Counted from the first letter of the stretch, positions 1 to 9,315 are shown. The stretch is DNA of 64,000 nt from Chitinophagaceae bacterium (GCA_016715365.1 JADKAM010000004.1:466010-530009); one strand, 5' to 3'. The notes: a model not told the origin generated them from the letters alone. Translations and numbers: made by a program.

Positions 1-830
1 CACCTTTTCATGAAGGTGTTGAGCATACTTTAGAAAATGCCGAACGTGCTGTTGGAGAAAGAGCTTTAGGCACCGATGCCACAACCGGCAAACCCATCAT
101 TGCACGTATGGGCCGCTATGGCCCCATGGTACAAATTGGTGTTGCCGAAGGCGATGAAAAACCAAAGTTTGCCAAACTGAAACCATCGCAGAGTATTGAA
201 ACTATCAGTATGGAAGAAGCGCTGGAACTTTTTAAATTAGGCGCCCCGCTTGGTGAACATGAAGGTTTGGAAATTTCTGTAAACATTGGCCGTTTTGGCC
301 CTTATGTAAAATTTGGCGATCAGTTTATCTCTTTACCACGTGGCGAAGAACCATCCGGCGTTACTTTGGAAAGAGCCATCGAGATCATCAATGCCAAAAA
401 ATTTGAAGATGCGCCCATTGCTTTTTATGATGAGAAACCCATCACCAAAGGCAAGGGAAGATTTGGGCCATTCATCAAATGGAACGATATGTTCATCAAT
501 GTGCCTGCACGTTATCATTTTGAAAACCTTACCCAGGCCGATTGCAATGAATTGATTGAAAAGAAAATAGAAAAAGAAGCCAACCGCTTTATACAGCAAT
601 GGCCCGAAGAAAAGATTGCTGTGGAAAATGGCCGCTGGGGCCCCGAAGTAGTGTACAATAAAAAACGCCTCCGTTTACCTAAAGGAAAATATACAGTTGA
701 AGCTTTAGCCACTGTTAGCCTTGATGAAGTGAAGGCAATGATATTGGCAATGGACCCGAAAGCTTTTGATAAGAAGAAAGCACCGGCTAAGAAAAAAGCA
801 GCGGTGAAGAAGGTGGCAAAGAAGAACTAA
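1..830 (+). CDS. topA: DNA topoisomerase I, C-terminal part (5' end outside window)
   Basis: The frame is open from base 3 and ends with TAA at 828-830, so only the last ~275 residues are present. Three to four copies of a short glycine/aromatic repeat are visible (GRYGPMVQ, GRFGPYVKF, GRFGPFIKW, GRWGPEVVY). They are spaced like the C-terminal repeat modules that follow the catalytic core in Bacteroidota topoisomerase I and bind DNA. The protein closes with a lysine/alanine-rich tail (KKAPAKKKAAVKK), common in this phylum. The enzyme relaxes negative supercoils; its active-site tyrosine domain lies upstream of the window. An internal ATG at 108 lies in the middle of a repeat and is not a start. 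Identification is from the repeats alone but is quite secure. Confidence 0.9.
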   Translation, partial: PFHEGVEHTLENAERAVGERALGTDATTGKPIIARMGRYGPMVQIGVAEGDEKPKFAKLKPSQSIETISMEEALELFKLGAPLGEHEGLEISVNIGRFGPYVKFGDQFISLPRGEEPSGVTLERAIEIINAKKFEDAPIAFYDEKPITKGKGRFGPFIKWNDMFINVPARYHFENLTQADCNELIEKKIEKEANRFIQQWPEEKIAVENGRWGPEVVYNKKRLRLPKGKYTVEALATVSLDEVKAMILAMDPKAFDKKKAPAKKKAAVKKVAKKN

Positions 831-885
831 TTTTTTTTGGGACGAGGTTTATAATTTCGTGGCCTCATCGTTGTGAACTTGTTAT

Positions 886-920
886 GTTCTTATTTTCTTT
901 TAGTAAAAGGAAATAAGAAC
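886..920. terminator. Hairpin in a dispersed repeat after topA
   Basis: The arms GTTCTTATTT(T)CTTTT and AAAAGGAAATAAGAAC pair at 15 of 16 positions around a 3-nt loop. The hairpin lies between the convergent ends of topA and the minus-strand gene at 984. The same block (CATCGTTGTG, then ACTTGTT, then a TTCTT-rich palindrome) recurs near 23822-23880, so this is a repeat that may double as a terminator. Confidence 0.45.
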
Positions 921-983
921 CTCACTTGTGCTGTAAACCAACAGGAAACTTTTATCTAAGCAAATAATTTGCTGCTTATTGGA

Positions 984-1640
984 TCATTTCAGCAAATAAA
1001 GCTTAAAGAGTTGCTTCTTCTTGGTAGCTATATCCTCTGATAAAACCTGGTAGTATTCAGGAAACTCTTCTATGATCCTGTAACGGAACTGGTAGCCTTT
1101 TGTAAGTGAATTTGCAATAACAAAATTATTACTCTCCTCAAAAGATATAACGAACTCACAATCGTTTGTCTTCTTTAATTTAAGCAGCGAATAGGTTCCA
1201 TCAGGAAAAAGGCTTTTCCAGGTAGAATCATTGATGTAGGTGTTTATCCTCGATTCTCCCTGCATGTAATAAAACCAATTTTGCCCGTATATTTTTGAGC
1301 ATGATGATGCATTTGCTTTACCTGGCAGGTCTTTAGTAATCGTTTTGCCATCATCCTTGCCGGCAGTAACCATCTCCGTTATCCTGTCAAATCCGGGGCA
1401 GGTCATTTGCAGCTTTAAGTATAAAACCAGGTATATATCTTCTGCCTCTTTCTGGCTTCTGTTCTCAAAAATTGCCAGGTGTTTTTCGAAGGCCTTTTCT
1501 ATTCTAACAGAATCGGGATAGGCAGCTGTTGTTTTAAAAGATTCACATATCCTGTTGGCCAACGAATCAAAATTGTAATTTTTCTGTGCATTTGACTGGT
1601 AAAAAAACAGTAAGGCTGTTAGTACGGATAATATTTTCAT
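984..1640 (-). CDS. Secreted protein of unknown function, 218 aa
   Basis: The first ~18 residues form a signal peptide (hydrophobic core LTALLFFY, cleavage region SNAQ). The mature part has no motif I recognise; it has about four cysteines and a lysine-rich C-terminus. It is transcribed convergently to topA, with a hairpin between them, and divergently from the repeat lipoprotein at 1888. No enzymatic residues can be assigned. It is confidently a real gene from its length, its Sec signal and the absence of a better frame, but the function is unknown. Confidence 0.7.
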   Translation of the reverse strand: MKILSVLTALLFFYQSNAQKNYNFDSLANRICESFKTTAAYPDSVRIEKAFEKHLAIFENRSQKEAEDIYLVLYLKLQMTCPGFDRITEMVTAGKDDGKTITKDLPGKANASSCSKIYGQNWFYYMQGESRINTYINDSTWKSLFPDGTYSLLKLKKTNDCEFVISFEESNNFVIANSLTKGYQFRYRIIEEFPEYYQVLSEDIATKKKQLFKLYLLK

Positions 1641-1861
1641 GTAATGGTAAGGTTTAACATTTTTTGCAAAATAGTATTTTATTCAGACTCTGCTTTAAAT
1701 GACAGTCTTGCTGACCATCCTGCCAGATCCACCGGCTCCGGTGTTCACTTCTTAAATCACCCAATTAAAACGAAAGGAAAATGGTATCAATTGCTTCGCT
1801 GAAACAAAACAAATAATTGTTGCCACCACGCTTCCTTAATCAACATCGCCTTTTATTTTAT

Positions 1862-1869
1862 TATATTTG
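1862..1869 (+). promoter_or_regulatory. Candidate Bacteroidota -7 element
   Basis: TATATTTG matches the TAnnTTTG consensus used by Bacteroidota housekeeping sigma factors. It lies 18 nt before the ATG at 1888. A clear TTTG at -33 is not evident, so this is a moderate call. Confidence 0.4.
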
Positions 1870-1887
1870 ATTATCAAACCGTCATTC

Positions 1888-3798
1888 ATGAAAAAATTAT
1901 ACTTCATTCTTTTGTTAGCGATTATCTCTTTCAATTGTCAAAAAGAATTAAGTGCGCCTGAATCACTCTTACCAACTATTACCACATCCTCAACAAGTTC
2001 CATCACCAATACAACCGCATTGAGTGGCGGCAATATAACCAATGATGGCGGCGCTGCAATAACAGCCCGTGGAGTTTGCTGGGCTTCTACCCCTAACCCT
2101 TTGGTAACCGGTAACCATACAACAAACGGTACCGGTACCGGAGAATTTGTCAGTAATATAACCGGCCTTACTGCAAACACTACCTACTATGTAAGGGCTT
2201 ATGCAACAAACAGCGATGGTACTGCCTATGGTGCCGATTCAGTTTTCACTACTACCTCGCCTACCCTGGTTACACCAACTGTTCTAACTTCGGCAATAAC
2301 AGCCATAACAGCCACCACTGCAACAGCAGGCGGTAATGTTACAGCAGATGGCAGCACACCTGTTACGGCCCGTGGTGTTTGCTGGTCTACTACCGCAAAT
2401 CCACAAGTTACCGGCAGCCATACAACCGATGGTTCAGGTCCCGGTATTTTTACCAGTGCAATAACAGGACTTACTTTGGGCACTACGTATCATGTAAGGG
2501 CCTATGCTACAAATATGATTGGTACTGTGTATGGCGGCGATTCTGTTTTTACAACAACTACAACTGCAGGTTTAGCAACTGTTACTACTGCATCCGTAGG
2601 TTCTATTACAGCCTTAACAGCCTCTTCCGGCGGTACGGTATCAGCTGATGGCGGATCACCGGTAACTGTACGGGGTATTTGCTGGGCCACTTCAGCAAAT
2701 CCCGTTGCAACCGGTAACCATACAACCGACGGCTCAGGACTCGGTGTATTTGCAGGTTATATGAGCGGACTAACTGCAGGCACCACTTATCATGTACGGG
2801 CTTATGCTACAAACAGCGTGGGTACTGCTTATGGGGGCGATTCTGTTTTTACAACTACTTCAGTGGGTACGCCGGATGTTTATGTGGCAGGGTATGAATC
2901 CAGCGGTACAGGAGACTTTGCAAAACTTTGGAAAAATGGTGTGCCCACTAATCTTACCGGTGGCACAAATGAAGCAGAAGCAAGATCGGTTTTTGTTTCA
3001 GGTACAGATGTATATGTAGCCGGATATGAAAAGAACGGAACACCTGATGTTGCAAAGCTTTGGAAAAATGGAGTAGTGACAAATATAGCGGTTGGCGCCT
3101 GCAGTGGTGCCAATGCTTCAGGGGTATTTGTATCAGGTTCGGATGTGTATATTTCAGGTTCTGTTGATGATTGCACGAATGATATTCCAACAGTTTGGAA
3201 AAATGGAATTGCCACTTCTTTATCCGGAGCCTCTTTTGCCGCGGCTGCTAATTCGGTATTTGTTTCGGGTACTGATTTTTATGTTTCAGGCCAAACAAAT
3301 ACAGGAGCTGGTTCCTTTGCAAAGATCTGGAAAAATGGTGTAGCTATAAACCTGACTAACGGCGTTTTTGGTGCAGATGCTTTTTCAGTATATGTTTCAG
3401 GTACGGATGTATATGTGGCCGGATATGAATATAATGGGTCAAAATATGTTGCGAAGCTTTGGAAAAATGGTGTAGCTACTTCATTAACAAACGGCACCAA
3501 TGATGCTATGGGTTATTCAGTATTTGTTTCCGGCACAGATGTATATGTAGGCGGATCTGAATCTAATGGTACTGTTAATGTCGCAAAGATTTGGAAGAAC
3601 GGTGTTGCTAGTTCTTTAACCAATGGTACAAATGAGGCTGCTGTTATTTCTGTTTTTGTTTTTGGTACAGATGTTTACGCAGCCGGAGGAGAATTTAACG
3701 GAACAAAATTTGTTGCAAAGATTTGGAAGAATGGAGCGGTTACTTCTTTAACCAATGGATTGAACGATGCAGGCGCTTACAGCATATTTGTAAAATAA
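1888..3798 (+). CDS. Lipoprotein with three FN3-like repeats and a C-terminal beta-propeller-like repeat region
   Basis: The start is taken at ATG 1888, which begins a lipoprotein signal peptide (MKKLYFILLL, lipobox FNC at about residues 18-20); the TTG 21 nt upstream lies in the promoter. Residues ~35-330 hold three ~97-aa repeats with the recurring phrases ARGVCW, TGNHTTDG and TYHVRAYATN, a fibronectin-like fold common on Bacteroidota surface proteins. From ~335 to the end, seven or so ~47-residue repeats follow, each with DVYVAGYE, AKLWKNG and a T/N-rich turn, as expected of propeller blades. It is probably anchored in the outer membrane and exposed, perhaps for adhesion. The repeat DNA is internally similar, so copy number could vary between strains. 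Confidence 0.8.
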   Translation: MKKLYFILLLAIISFNCQKELSAPESLLPTITTSSTSSITNTTALSGGNITNDGGAAITARGVCWASTPNPLVTGNHTTNGTGTGEFVSNITGLTANTTYYVRAYATNSDGTAYGADSVFTTTSPTLVTPTVLTSAITAITATTATAGGNVTADGSTPVTARGVCWSTTANPQVTGSHTTDGSGPGIFTSAITGLTLGTTYHVRAYATNMIGTVYGGDSVFTTTTTAGLATVTTASVGSITALTASSGGTVSADGGSPVTVRGICWATSANPVATGNHTTDGSGLGVFAGYMSGLTAGTTYHVRAYATNSVGTAYGGDSVFTTTSVGTPDVYVAGYESSGTGDFAKLWKNGVPTNLTGGTNEAEARSVFVSGTDVYVAGYEKNGTPDVAKLWKNGVVTNIAVGACSGANASGVFVSGSDVYISGSVDDCTNDIPTVWKNGIATSLSGASFAAAANSVFVSGTDFYVSGQTNTGAGSFAKIWKNGVAINLTNGVFGADAFSVYVSGTDVYVAGYEYNGSKYVAKLWKNGVATSLTNGTNDAMGYSVFVSGTDVYVGGSESNGTVNVAKIWKNGVASSLTNGTNEAAVISVFVFGTDVYAAGGEFNGTKFVAKIWKNGAVTSLTNGLNDAGAYSIFVK

Positions 3799-3899
3799 CG
3801 CTGCATCCCCCACCCTTTTTATTTTACCACACTATGTGGAAAATATTAACTTCTTATTTTCCGTTCCCTTTCCTACATTCATAAAAAATAAAGCTAAGC

Positions 3900-4769
3900 T
3901 TGGAAGAAAACAGAGAAATAACGGCCCTCCTGCATTTGATTGATGACCCGGATGAAGATGTGTACAGCACGGTAAGTGATAAGATCATTTCATTTGGTAA
4001 AGATATCATTCCCAACCTGGAAAGTCTTTGGGAGCATACCGGCAATGAAGAGATACAGGAAAGGATTGAATTGCTGATACACCGCCTGCATTTCCGGGAC
4101 CTGACCGATGATTTTACTGACTGGGCTGCTAAAGATGCCGACCTGCTGGAAGGTGCTTTGCTGGTGGCACGGTATCATTACCCGGATATGGATACCACAG
4201 CTGTGTACCAGGAAATAGAAAAACTGCGCCGCAACACCTGGCTGGAACTGAATAACTACCTCACTCCTATTGAACAGATCAATATTGTTACCAGTATTTT
4301 TTATAATTACTACAAACAAAAAGGTGTTGAGTTTGCATATAATAATCCCGATGATTATTTAATTAATAAAACGCTTGACAGCAAAAAAGGAAATGCCTTA
4401 AGCAATGGCATCATCTACATCGCTCTTTGCGAACTGCTGGATATACCGGTAAAAGCCGTTAATATTCCCCGGCAGTTCATACTGGCCTATTTTGATCCGC
4501 AGCATGATCTGCTGAATCCCGTTGGCCATCCGTCAGAAAAAATAAATTTCTTTATTGACCCGCTAAACGGGCAAATGTACAGCCACAATGATGTGGAAGC
4601 CTATTTTAAACGCATCTCTGTTCCGGCTGTTCCTTCTTACTTCAGGCAATTAAATAACAGGCGCATTATTCAGTATTTGCTGGAAGAATTAAGCAAGTGT
4701 TTTGATAACGACCGCAACCGTTACAAAATGGAGGAACTGCTTTTGCTTGCAAATTTATTAGACCAATGA
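3900..4769 (+). CDS. SirB1/transglutaminase-like family protein
   Basis: The protein is 289 aa and starts at TTG 3900; no in-frame ATG upstream would fit. The N-terminal ~90 residues are a helical HEAT-like segment. The central part resembles the SirB1 N-terminal (transglutaminase-like) family: the stretch around NYLTPIEQINIV, then GNALSNGIIYIALCELLDIPVKAVN and QFILAYFD. The usual catalytic Cys is not obvious (CELLDIP carries one Cys after the helix), so activity is uncertain. It is the first gene of a tight operon: its stop overlaps the ATG of the DUF952 gene by 4 nt. Confidence 0.7.
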   Translation: MEENREITALLHLIDDPDEDVYSTVSDKIISFGKDIIPNLESLWEHTGNEEIQERIELLIHRLHFRDLTDDFTDWAAKDADLLEGALLVARYHYPDMDTTAVYQEIEKLRRNTWLELNNYLTPIEQINIVTSIFYNYYKQKGVEFAYNNPDDYLINKTLDSKKGNALSNGIIYIALCELLDIPVKAVNIPRQFILAYFDPQHDLLNPVGHPSEKINFFIDPLNGQMYSHNDVEAYFKRISVPAVPSYFRQLNNRRIIQYLLEELSKCFDNDRNRYKMEELLLLANLLDQ

Positions 4770-5059
4770 TTTACCATGTAGTTACCCAGGCCAACTGGGA
4801 AAACGCTTTACAGCAGGGCTTTTATGAAGCTGAATCGCTGGCGAAGGAAGGGTTTATTCATACCAGCAAAGCCGGACAGGTTGCAGGAGTTTTAGAACGG
4901 TATTACAAAGATCAAAGCAATTTATTGTTGTTACATATTGATGAAACGAAATTAACTGCTCCTTTAAAATACGAACTGGCTCCTTCTGTTCATGAAGAAT
5001 TTCCGCACATTTACGGCAGGCTTAATGTTGATGCCGTTGTAAAAGTTGAAAACCTATGA
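4766..5059 (+). CDS. DUF952 family protein
   Basis: This 97-aa protein has the typical DUF952 layout: an opening IYHVVTQANWENA, EGFIHTSKAGQV in the middle, a hydrophobic LLLLHIDE strand, and a closing FPHIYGRLN. The family is a small ADP-ribosyltransferase-like fold whose biochemical role is not established. It overlaps the preceding and following genes by 4 nt each (ATGA), so all three are almost certainly one transcript. Confidence 0.85.
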   Translation: MIYHVVTQANWENALQQGFYEAESLAKEGFIHTSKAGQVAGVLERYYKDQSNLLLLHIDETKLTAPLKYELAPSVHEEFPHIYGRLNVDAVVKVENL

Positions 5060-5385
5060 TCAGCTGGGAAGACTTTGAAAAAGTGGATATCCGCACAGGA
5101 ACCATCCTGGAGGTAAATGATTTTCCGGGAGCCAGAAAACCGGCTTATCAACTCACGATAGATTTTGGAGAATTCGGAATTAAAAGATCATCTGCACAAA
5201 TAACAGCAGTTTACAACAAGGATGAATTGCCAGGTAAACAGGTTATTGCTGTTGTAAATTTTCCTGTTAAGCAAATAGCCAACTTCTTCAGCGAATGCCT
5301 GGTACTGGGTGTTTACAATGAAAACAATGAGGTAGTTTTGCTGCAGCCAACGCTGCCGGTGAAGAATGGAAGCAAAATAGGGTAA
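5056..5385 (+). CDS. csaA: tRNA-binding-domain protein CsaA
   Basis: The protein is 109 aa, the full length of CsaA. It opens with ISWEDFEKVDIRTGTI, then PGARKPAYQLTIDFG, and ends with LLQPTLPVKNGSKIG, all hallmarks of this OB-fold family. CsaA proteins bind tRNA and have export-chaperone-like activity in other bacteria; the exact role here is inferred. It is the last gene of the three-gene operon, and the GC palindrome arm at 5390 may mark its 3' end. Confidence 0.9.
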   Translation: MISWEDFEKVDIRTGTILEVNDFPGARKPAYQLTIDFGEFGIKRSSAQITAVYNKDELPGKQVIAVVNFPVKQIANFFSECLVLGVYNENNEVVLLQPTLPVKNGSKIG

Positions 5386-5389
5386 GAGG

Positions 5390-5504
5390 AAAGCTGCAAG
5401 TTGCAAGCTACAAGGGGGCAAACTTTAACTGCAAGAGTTTTATTAATATAAAACAGCTATAAAACAGTAGGCTTCTCCCTTGCCATTACTCCCCTTGCAG
5501 CTTT
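5390..5504. repeat. Inverted repeat between convergent csaA and arsR-like genes
   Basis: AAAGCTGCAAG (5390-5400) is exactly complementary to CTTGCAGCTTT (5494-5504), separated by about 93 nt. It fills the gap between two convergent genes and could pair in the transcripts from both. No T-run follows, so terminator function is uncertain. Confidence 0.4.
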
Positions 5505-5507
5505 TCT

Positions 5508-5840
5508 TCACTCCCCAAACTTCTCAAAATACTGCCCCAGCTTTTTAAAATTTTCTTTGTTAATGGTGAAGATATTATTGCGGCCCTGTTTACGGCAGGC
5601 AATCAACTCACTGTCGGCCAGTAATTTAATGTGATGAGAACAGGTTGGTTGAGATAAACCCGTTAAGTCCACTACATCGCAACACCTGATCTCGCCTTTT
5701 TTAGAAAGCTCCTGCAAAATAGACATCCGGTAAGGGTCTGCCACAGCCGACATGGCTTTTTCATAAAATTTTAAATCGCTCTTCATAATTTTCATCTTCA
5801 ATACTTGTTCAAAGGAATTATATTTTAACCAAAGAGACAA
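5508..5840 (-). CDS. ArsR-family winged-helix regulator
   Basis: The protein has up to 110 aa. The core matches ArsR/SmtB repressors: ADPYRMSILQELSKKGEIRCC, then the recognition helix LSQPTCSHHIKLLADSELI and the wing CRKQGRNNIFTI. Internal ATGs at 5795 and 5786 are equally good starts, because ArsR proteins usually begin ~15-20 residues before the ADPYR helix. The CC pair in EIRCCDV and nearby His could bind metal, but the helix-3 CxC signature is not complete. It is probably a repressor of its own or a neighbouring gene; no adjacent target is evident. Confidence 0.85.
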   Translation of the reverse strand: MSLWLKYNSFEQVLKMKIMKSDLKFYEKAMSAVADPYRMSILQELSKKGEIRCCDVVDLTGLSQPTCSHHIKLLADSELIACRKQGRNNIFTINKENFKKLGQYFEKFGE

Positions 5841-5862
5841 AAGAAAATCAGTAATTTGGGTA

Positions 5863-5932
5863 CGTCTTGGCGTCGGGCTTCGACGAAGCCATCTCCTGAT
5901 CAGCAGATTGCTTCACTTCGTTCGCAAAGACG
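5863..5932. repeat. REP-like imperfect palindrome before ogt
   Basis: CGTCTTGGCG at the left pairs with CGCAAAGACG at the right (9 of 10), enclosing CTTCGACGAAG and ATCAGCAGATTG blocks. It resembles extragenic palindromes common in Bacteroidota. It ends 7 nt before the ogt start codon. Confidence 0.4.
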
Positions 5933-5939
5933 ATAAAAA

Positions 5940-6452
5940 ATGAACATCGAAATCGTATATTATCAATCGCCTGTTGGTGTGCTCGAGATCAGGAGCACCG
6001 GCAGTTCTATTTCAGATGTGTTATTTGTAAATTCATGGAAGGGTGTAAAACTACTTGAACATGAACTTAGTTTTGTGAAGCCAAAATCTCCGGCAATTAA
6101 AGCCTGTATAAAACAATTGGATGAATATTTTGCAGGAACGAGAACTGAATTCTCTATTCATACTTTGCAGGTGGGTACCGAATTTCAGCAAACGGTGTGG
6201 AAGGAATTGTGCAATATTCCCTACGGCCGAACCATCAGTTATCTTGAATTAAGCAAACGGATAGGCAATGTAAAAGCAATTCGTGCAGTGGGCACAGCAA
6301 ACGGCAATAACAGCATCAGTATCATAGTTCCCTGTCACCGGGTAATTGGCAGTGATGGCGCCCTGGTTGGTTATGGTGGCGATCTGTGGAGAAAGAAGTG
6401 GTTGCTGGAGCATGAAGGAAAAATTGCCAACGGGGTACAGACTCTATTTTAA
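5940..6452 (+). CDS. ogt: Methylated-DNA--protein-cysteine S-methyltransferase
   Basis: This 170-aa protein carries the active-site motif IIVPCHRVI (acceptor Cys at about residue 131) and the downstream ALVGYGGDLWRKKWLLEHE segment that closes the O6-alkylguanine pocket. The preceding FQQTVWKELCNIPYGRTISY helix-turn-helix binds DNA. It repairs O6-alkylguanine by transferring the alkyl group to its own cysteine. The length suits the stand-alone Ogt type without the Ada regulatory domain. Its 3' end overlaps the convergent cdd gene by 9 nt. Confidence 0.93.
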   Translation: MNIEIVYYQSPVGVLEIRSTGSSISDVLFVNSWKGVKLLEHELSFVKPKSPAIKACIKQLDEYFAGTRTEFSIHTLQVGTEFQQTVWKELCNIPYGRTISYLELSKRIGNVKAIRAVGTANGNNSISIIVPCHRVIGSDGALVGYGGDLWRKKWLLEHEGKIANGVQTLF

Positions 6453-6929
6453 ATCCACACTTCCAAAAGATAAAGGTAACAGTGCATTGGCATTTGCAAT
6501 GATGAATACTTTTCCATCCAGTCCGCTTAAAATTAAACGTATGGGTTGTTTAACACGTTCCTCGTATTCAACCAATGCCTGCCTGCACATACCGCAGGGC
6601 GAAATGGGATGGTTGCTTACACCGGCTGTATTATCGTAACTGATGGCAATGGTATCAATAGCAATATTCGGATACAGGGAAGCAGCGGATCCCAGTAAAA
6701 CCCTTTCGGCACAAATACCCACCGGATAAGAAGCGTTTTCCTGGTTGGTGCCGGCTACGATCTCTCCGTTAGCGAGTTTGGCAACGGCGCCTACATTAAA
6801 ATTGGAGTATGGGGCATAGGCTGCTGCAGTAACTTCTCTTGCTTCGTTCACCAGCCAGGCATCCTGCTCATTCAGATCGGCAACAGAATCATATACTTCG
6901 TAAGAAAAACGGTATTCTTCTTTCTTCAT
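6444..6929 (-). CDS. cdd: Cytidine deaminase
   Basis: This 161-aa protein has both zinc-site motifs: the catalytic (C/H)AE as GICAERVLLGSA and the PCxxC pair as ISPCGMCRQAL. The substrate-binding NxE is present as TNQENASYP. It deaminates cytidine and deoxycytidine in pyrimidine salvage. The length fits the homotetrameric class with a short N-terminal extension, as in Bacteroidota. It is convergent with ogt. Confidence 0.93.
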   Translation of the reverse strand: MKKEEYRFSYEVYDSVADLNEQDAWLVNEAREVTAAAYAPYSNFNVGAVAKLANGEIVAGTNQENASYPVGICAERVLLGSAASLYPNIAIDTIAISYDNTAGVSNHPISPCGMCRQALVEYEERVKQPIRLILSGLDGKVFIIANANALLPLSFGSVDLK

Positions 6930-7026
6930 AATCTAAAATTAATATCAGATAAAAAATCCTCCCTGTATAGCACAGAGAGGATATGATATGACTTAAAGTT
7001 AATTTTAAAAACCGACAAACTGCAAA

Positions 7027-8565
7027 TTATTTGATCCAGCGGAACAGGCGGTTCCAGCGTGGCCCATTCTCATAACTGAACCAGATCAGCGATGCTTTGC
7101 CTACCACATGATCTTCGGGTACAAAGCCCCAGAAGCGGCTGTCGAGTGAATTCAACCGGTTATCTCCCATCATCCAGTAATAATCCATTTTAAAAGTATA
7201 ACTGGCAGCTTCTTTTCCATTTATGAAATATTTGCCACCACGGTTTTCAAATGTATTGCCTTCGTACACTTCTATGCAACGCTGATAACGGATAATATTA
7301 TCCGGCGTTAATGGTATGTTGCCTCCTTTTTTGGGAATCCATAAAGGCCCGTAATTATCTGCCGACCAGGACCTGCCTGTTGAATCGGAATAGTACGGAA
7401 ACAGATCGGGTGTATGCGTAGAAATAACATCAGCAAGTACATATCCTCCCGGCAATGGCAGCTTTAAATTTTTCTTCTCTTCGTTGGTAATATTTACATG
7501 ATAAAGATTATTGTTAACCTGCCGTATATCCTGTTGAGATAAACGAACATGGATTCCAAATTCCTTTAATTTTTCTGCCAGTTGCTCTTCATCCATAAAA
7601 GTGCCCGAAGGTAATTGTAATGAATAGAACCTTTCAGCTTTTGGAAAATAATCCTCAGGCTTGCCATTGATCATCAGTTTACCATTAATGATCTGAATAT
7701 TATCACCTGCAATACCTACACATCTTTTAATAAAATTTTCTCTTTTGTCTACAGGCCTGGTAGTAATAATGTCGCCATAATCCTGCCATACCCTGTCTCT
7801 GTTACTTTCTCTTACCTCCTGGTAATAGGTTCTCTGGGATCCAAATTTTTGTTGCCCGTCGATGATAGGATCATTGATCAGAGTATCATTTACCGGGAAA
7901 TTAAAAACCACAGCATCATTTCTTTTAACCGGGCTTGCAAACCACCGGGTATAAGGAATATGTATCCACTCTACGTATGACTTGGTGTTGATAAAAGGAA
8001 TGGTGTGGTGAACAAAAGGCATGGCAATCGGCGTATTGGGAATGCGTGGGCCATAGGCCATTTTACTGACAAACAAAAAATCGTTGACCAGTAAGGTTTT
8101 TTCTTCAGATGGAGTTGGGATCGTATAGGCCTCAAATACAAATGTGCGTATAATGGTAGCTGCTACAATAGCAAAAGCGGCCGCATCAATCCATTCACGG
8201 GCACCTGATTTTTTGTAGTTTTTTACCACTGCAGTACCGGCATATCTTTCATTGTTTGAATAACCCAGGTAAGGAAAATAAATGAATGGAATAAAAACAG
8301 CAGCGGCATGATGCCAGAAATTAAAGCGTCCGAAATGCTCCACAAATTTGATGCATATCCAGATGGTGATGAACTGGCCTGCAACCGGAACCAGCTGAAA
8401 AAAGAACCAGTATTTTTTCAGTTCCATTTTTTGAACCATGCACCAGGTATTGTAAAAAGGCACCAGGGCTTTCCAGGGTGCAATACCGGCTTTTTTAAAC
8501 ATACCATACATTCCAATATGCCAGCCCAGGGTTCCTATAATAAAAACAATCCATCCAATACTCAT
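7027..8565 (-). CDS. lepB: Signal peptidase I with N-terminal multi-spanning membrane domain
   Basis: The protein is 512 aa. Residues 1-105 form a membrane domain of the DUF5684 type found fused to Bacteroidota signal peptidases, followed by a TM segment at ~128-146. The catalytic serine is Ser153 in TIPTPSEEKTLLVND; the general-base lysine is Lys280 in NFIKRCVGIAGD. The usual Met after the Ser is replaced by Glu. The late MMGDNRLNSLDSRFWG box is the conserved region E of the S26 family. It cleaves Sec/Tat signal peptides at the periplasmic face of the inner membrane. It lies 91 nt downstream of the hydrolase gene on the same strand. Confidence 0.93.
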   Translation of the reverse strand: MSIGWIVFIIGTLGWHIGMYGMFKKAGIAPWKALVPFYNTWCMVQKMELKKYWFFFQLVPVAGQFITIWICIKFVEHFGRFNFWHHAAAVFIPFIYFPYLGYSNNERYAGTAVVKNYKKSGAREWIDAAAFAIVAATIIRTFVFEAYTIPTPSEEKTLLVNDFLFVSKMAYGPRIPNTPIAMPFVHHTIPFINTKSYVEWIHIPYTRWFASPVKRNDAVVFNFPVNDTLINDPIIDGQQKFGSQRTYYQEVRESNRDRVWQDYGDIITTRPVDKRENFIKRCVGIAGDNIQIINGKLMINGKPEDYFPKAERFYSLQLPSGTFMDEEQLAEKLKEFGIHVRLSQQDIRQVNNNLYHVNITNEEKKNLKLPLPGGYVLADVISTHTPDLFPYYSDSTGRSWSADNYGPLWIPKKGGNIPLTPDNIIRYQRCIEVYEGNTFENRGGKYFINGKEAASYTFKMDYYWMMGDNRLNSLDSRFWGFVPEDHVVGKASLIWFSYENGPRWNRLFRWIK

Positions 8566-8656
8566 GCGTTAAATTTTAGAAGTGCCAAAAATACCATAAT
8601 AAACCATTTGATAAATATTTATGCAAATAATGTTTTGAAATGTTTAACAGAACAGG

Positions 8657-9304
8657 TTATTCCTGTTTCATAATTGAATTTATACAGGCACTTACCTCCT
8701 CAGCCTTGTTCATGATCATAAAATGCCCGCCATCTTTAATGGTAAAATCGGCTTTAATATTTTTAATGGGAAACATATTGTCTTTATCACCGTGAATATG
8801 GTAAATATTGGGTTGCTGCAGGTTGTTTTTCCAGTTTATCGCCTGGTTAACGGCCCAATTGGTATAGGGCAAATCAACTTCCCTTCTCAAACCGGCTACC
8901 AGCGTTTTCTCTTCGTCGGTTTGTACTCCCAGCATTTTATTTTGAATGGGTTGTGTTAGCCTGGTTGATTTTAAGGGAACGATTTTATTGAGCTTCAATG
9001 TAGCCACTGCCTTCATCCAAAGCGGCAATTCCTTTGAAGATTTGACGCTGGAAATAATGATTATTTTGCTCACCGGTATTTGTTTGGCAATTTCGGTACA
9101 CATCATACCGCCAAATGAAAGCCCCATTAAAACAGGATTTTCTTCTGTTATACCAGCCCGCATTCTTGAAGCATAATGCTCAATAGTCTCATTGGGCTCC
9201 GGTATCAGCCAGTTAATCACTTTTAATGCATAGCCGTCTACCTTCAATTTTGAAAAAGCTCTTTCATCAGCTCCTAATCCGCTTATGCAATAAATCGTTT
9301 TCAT
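8657..9304 (-). CDS. Alpha/beta hydrolase
   Basis: This 215-aa protein has an alpha/beta-hydrolase fold: an oxyanion strand YCISGLGADERAF near the start, the nucleophile elbow GLSFGG (Ser at about residue 63), the acid in HGDKDNMFP and the histidine in KDGGHFMI near the C-terminus. The complete triad suggests an active esterase or lipase-like enzyme. The substrate cannot be inferred, and the cap region is short. It starts 11 nt after the stop of the response-regulator gene, so the two are probably co-transcribed. Confidence 0.8.
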   Translation of the reverse strand: MKTIYCISGLGADERAFSKLKVDGYALKVINWLIPEPNETIEHYASRMRAGITEENPVLMGLSFGGMMCTEIAKQIPVSKIIIISSVKSSKELPLWMKAVATLKLNKIVPLKSTRLTQPIQNKMLGVQTDEEKTLVAGLRREVDLPYTNWAVNQAINWKNNLQQPNIYHIHGDKDNMFPIKNIKADFTIKDGGHFMIMNKAEEVSACINSIMKQE

Positions 9305-9315
9305 ACCCGGTTCAA

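Noticed and set aside
2226..2690. Minus-strand frames antisense to the FN3-like repeats
   Set aside because: They are shadows caused by the repetitive Thr/Ala-rich coding sequence of the lipoprotein.
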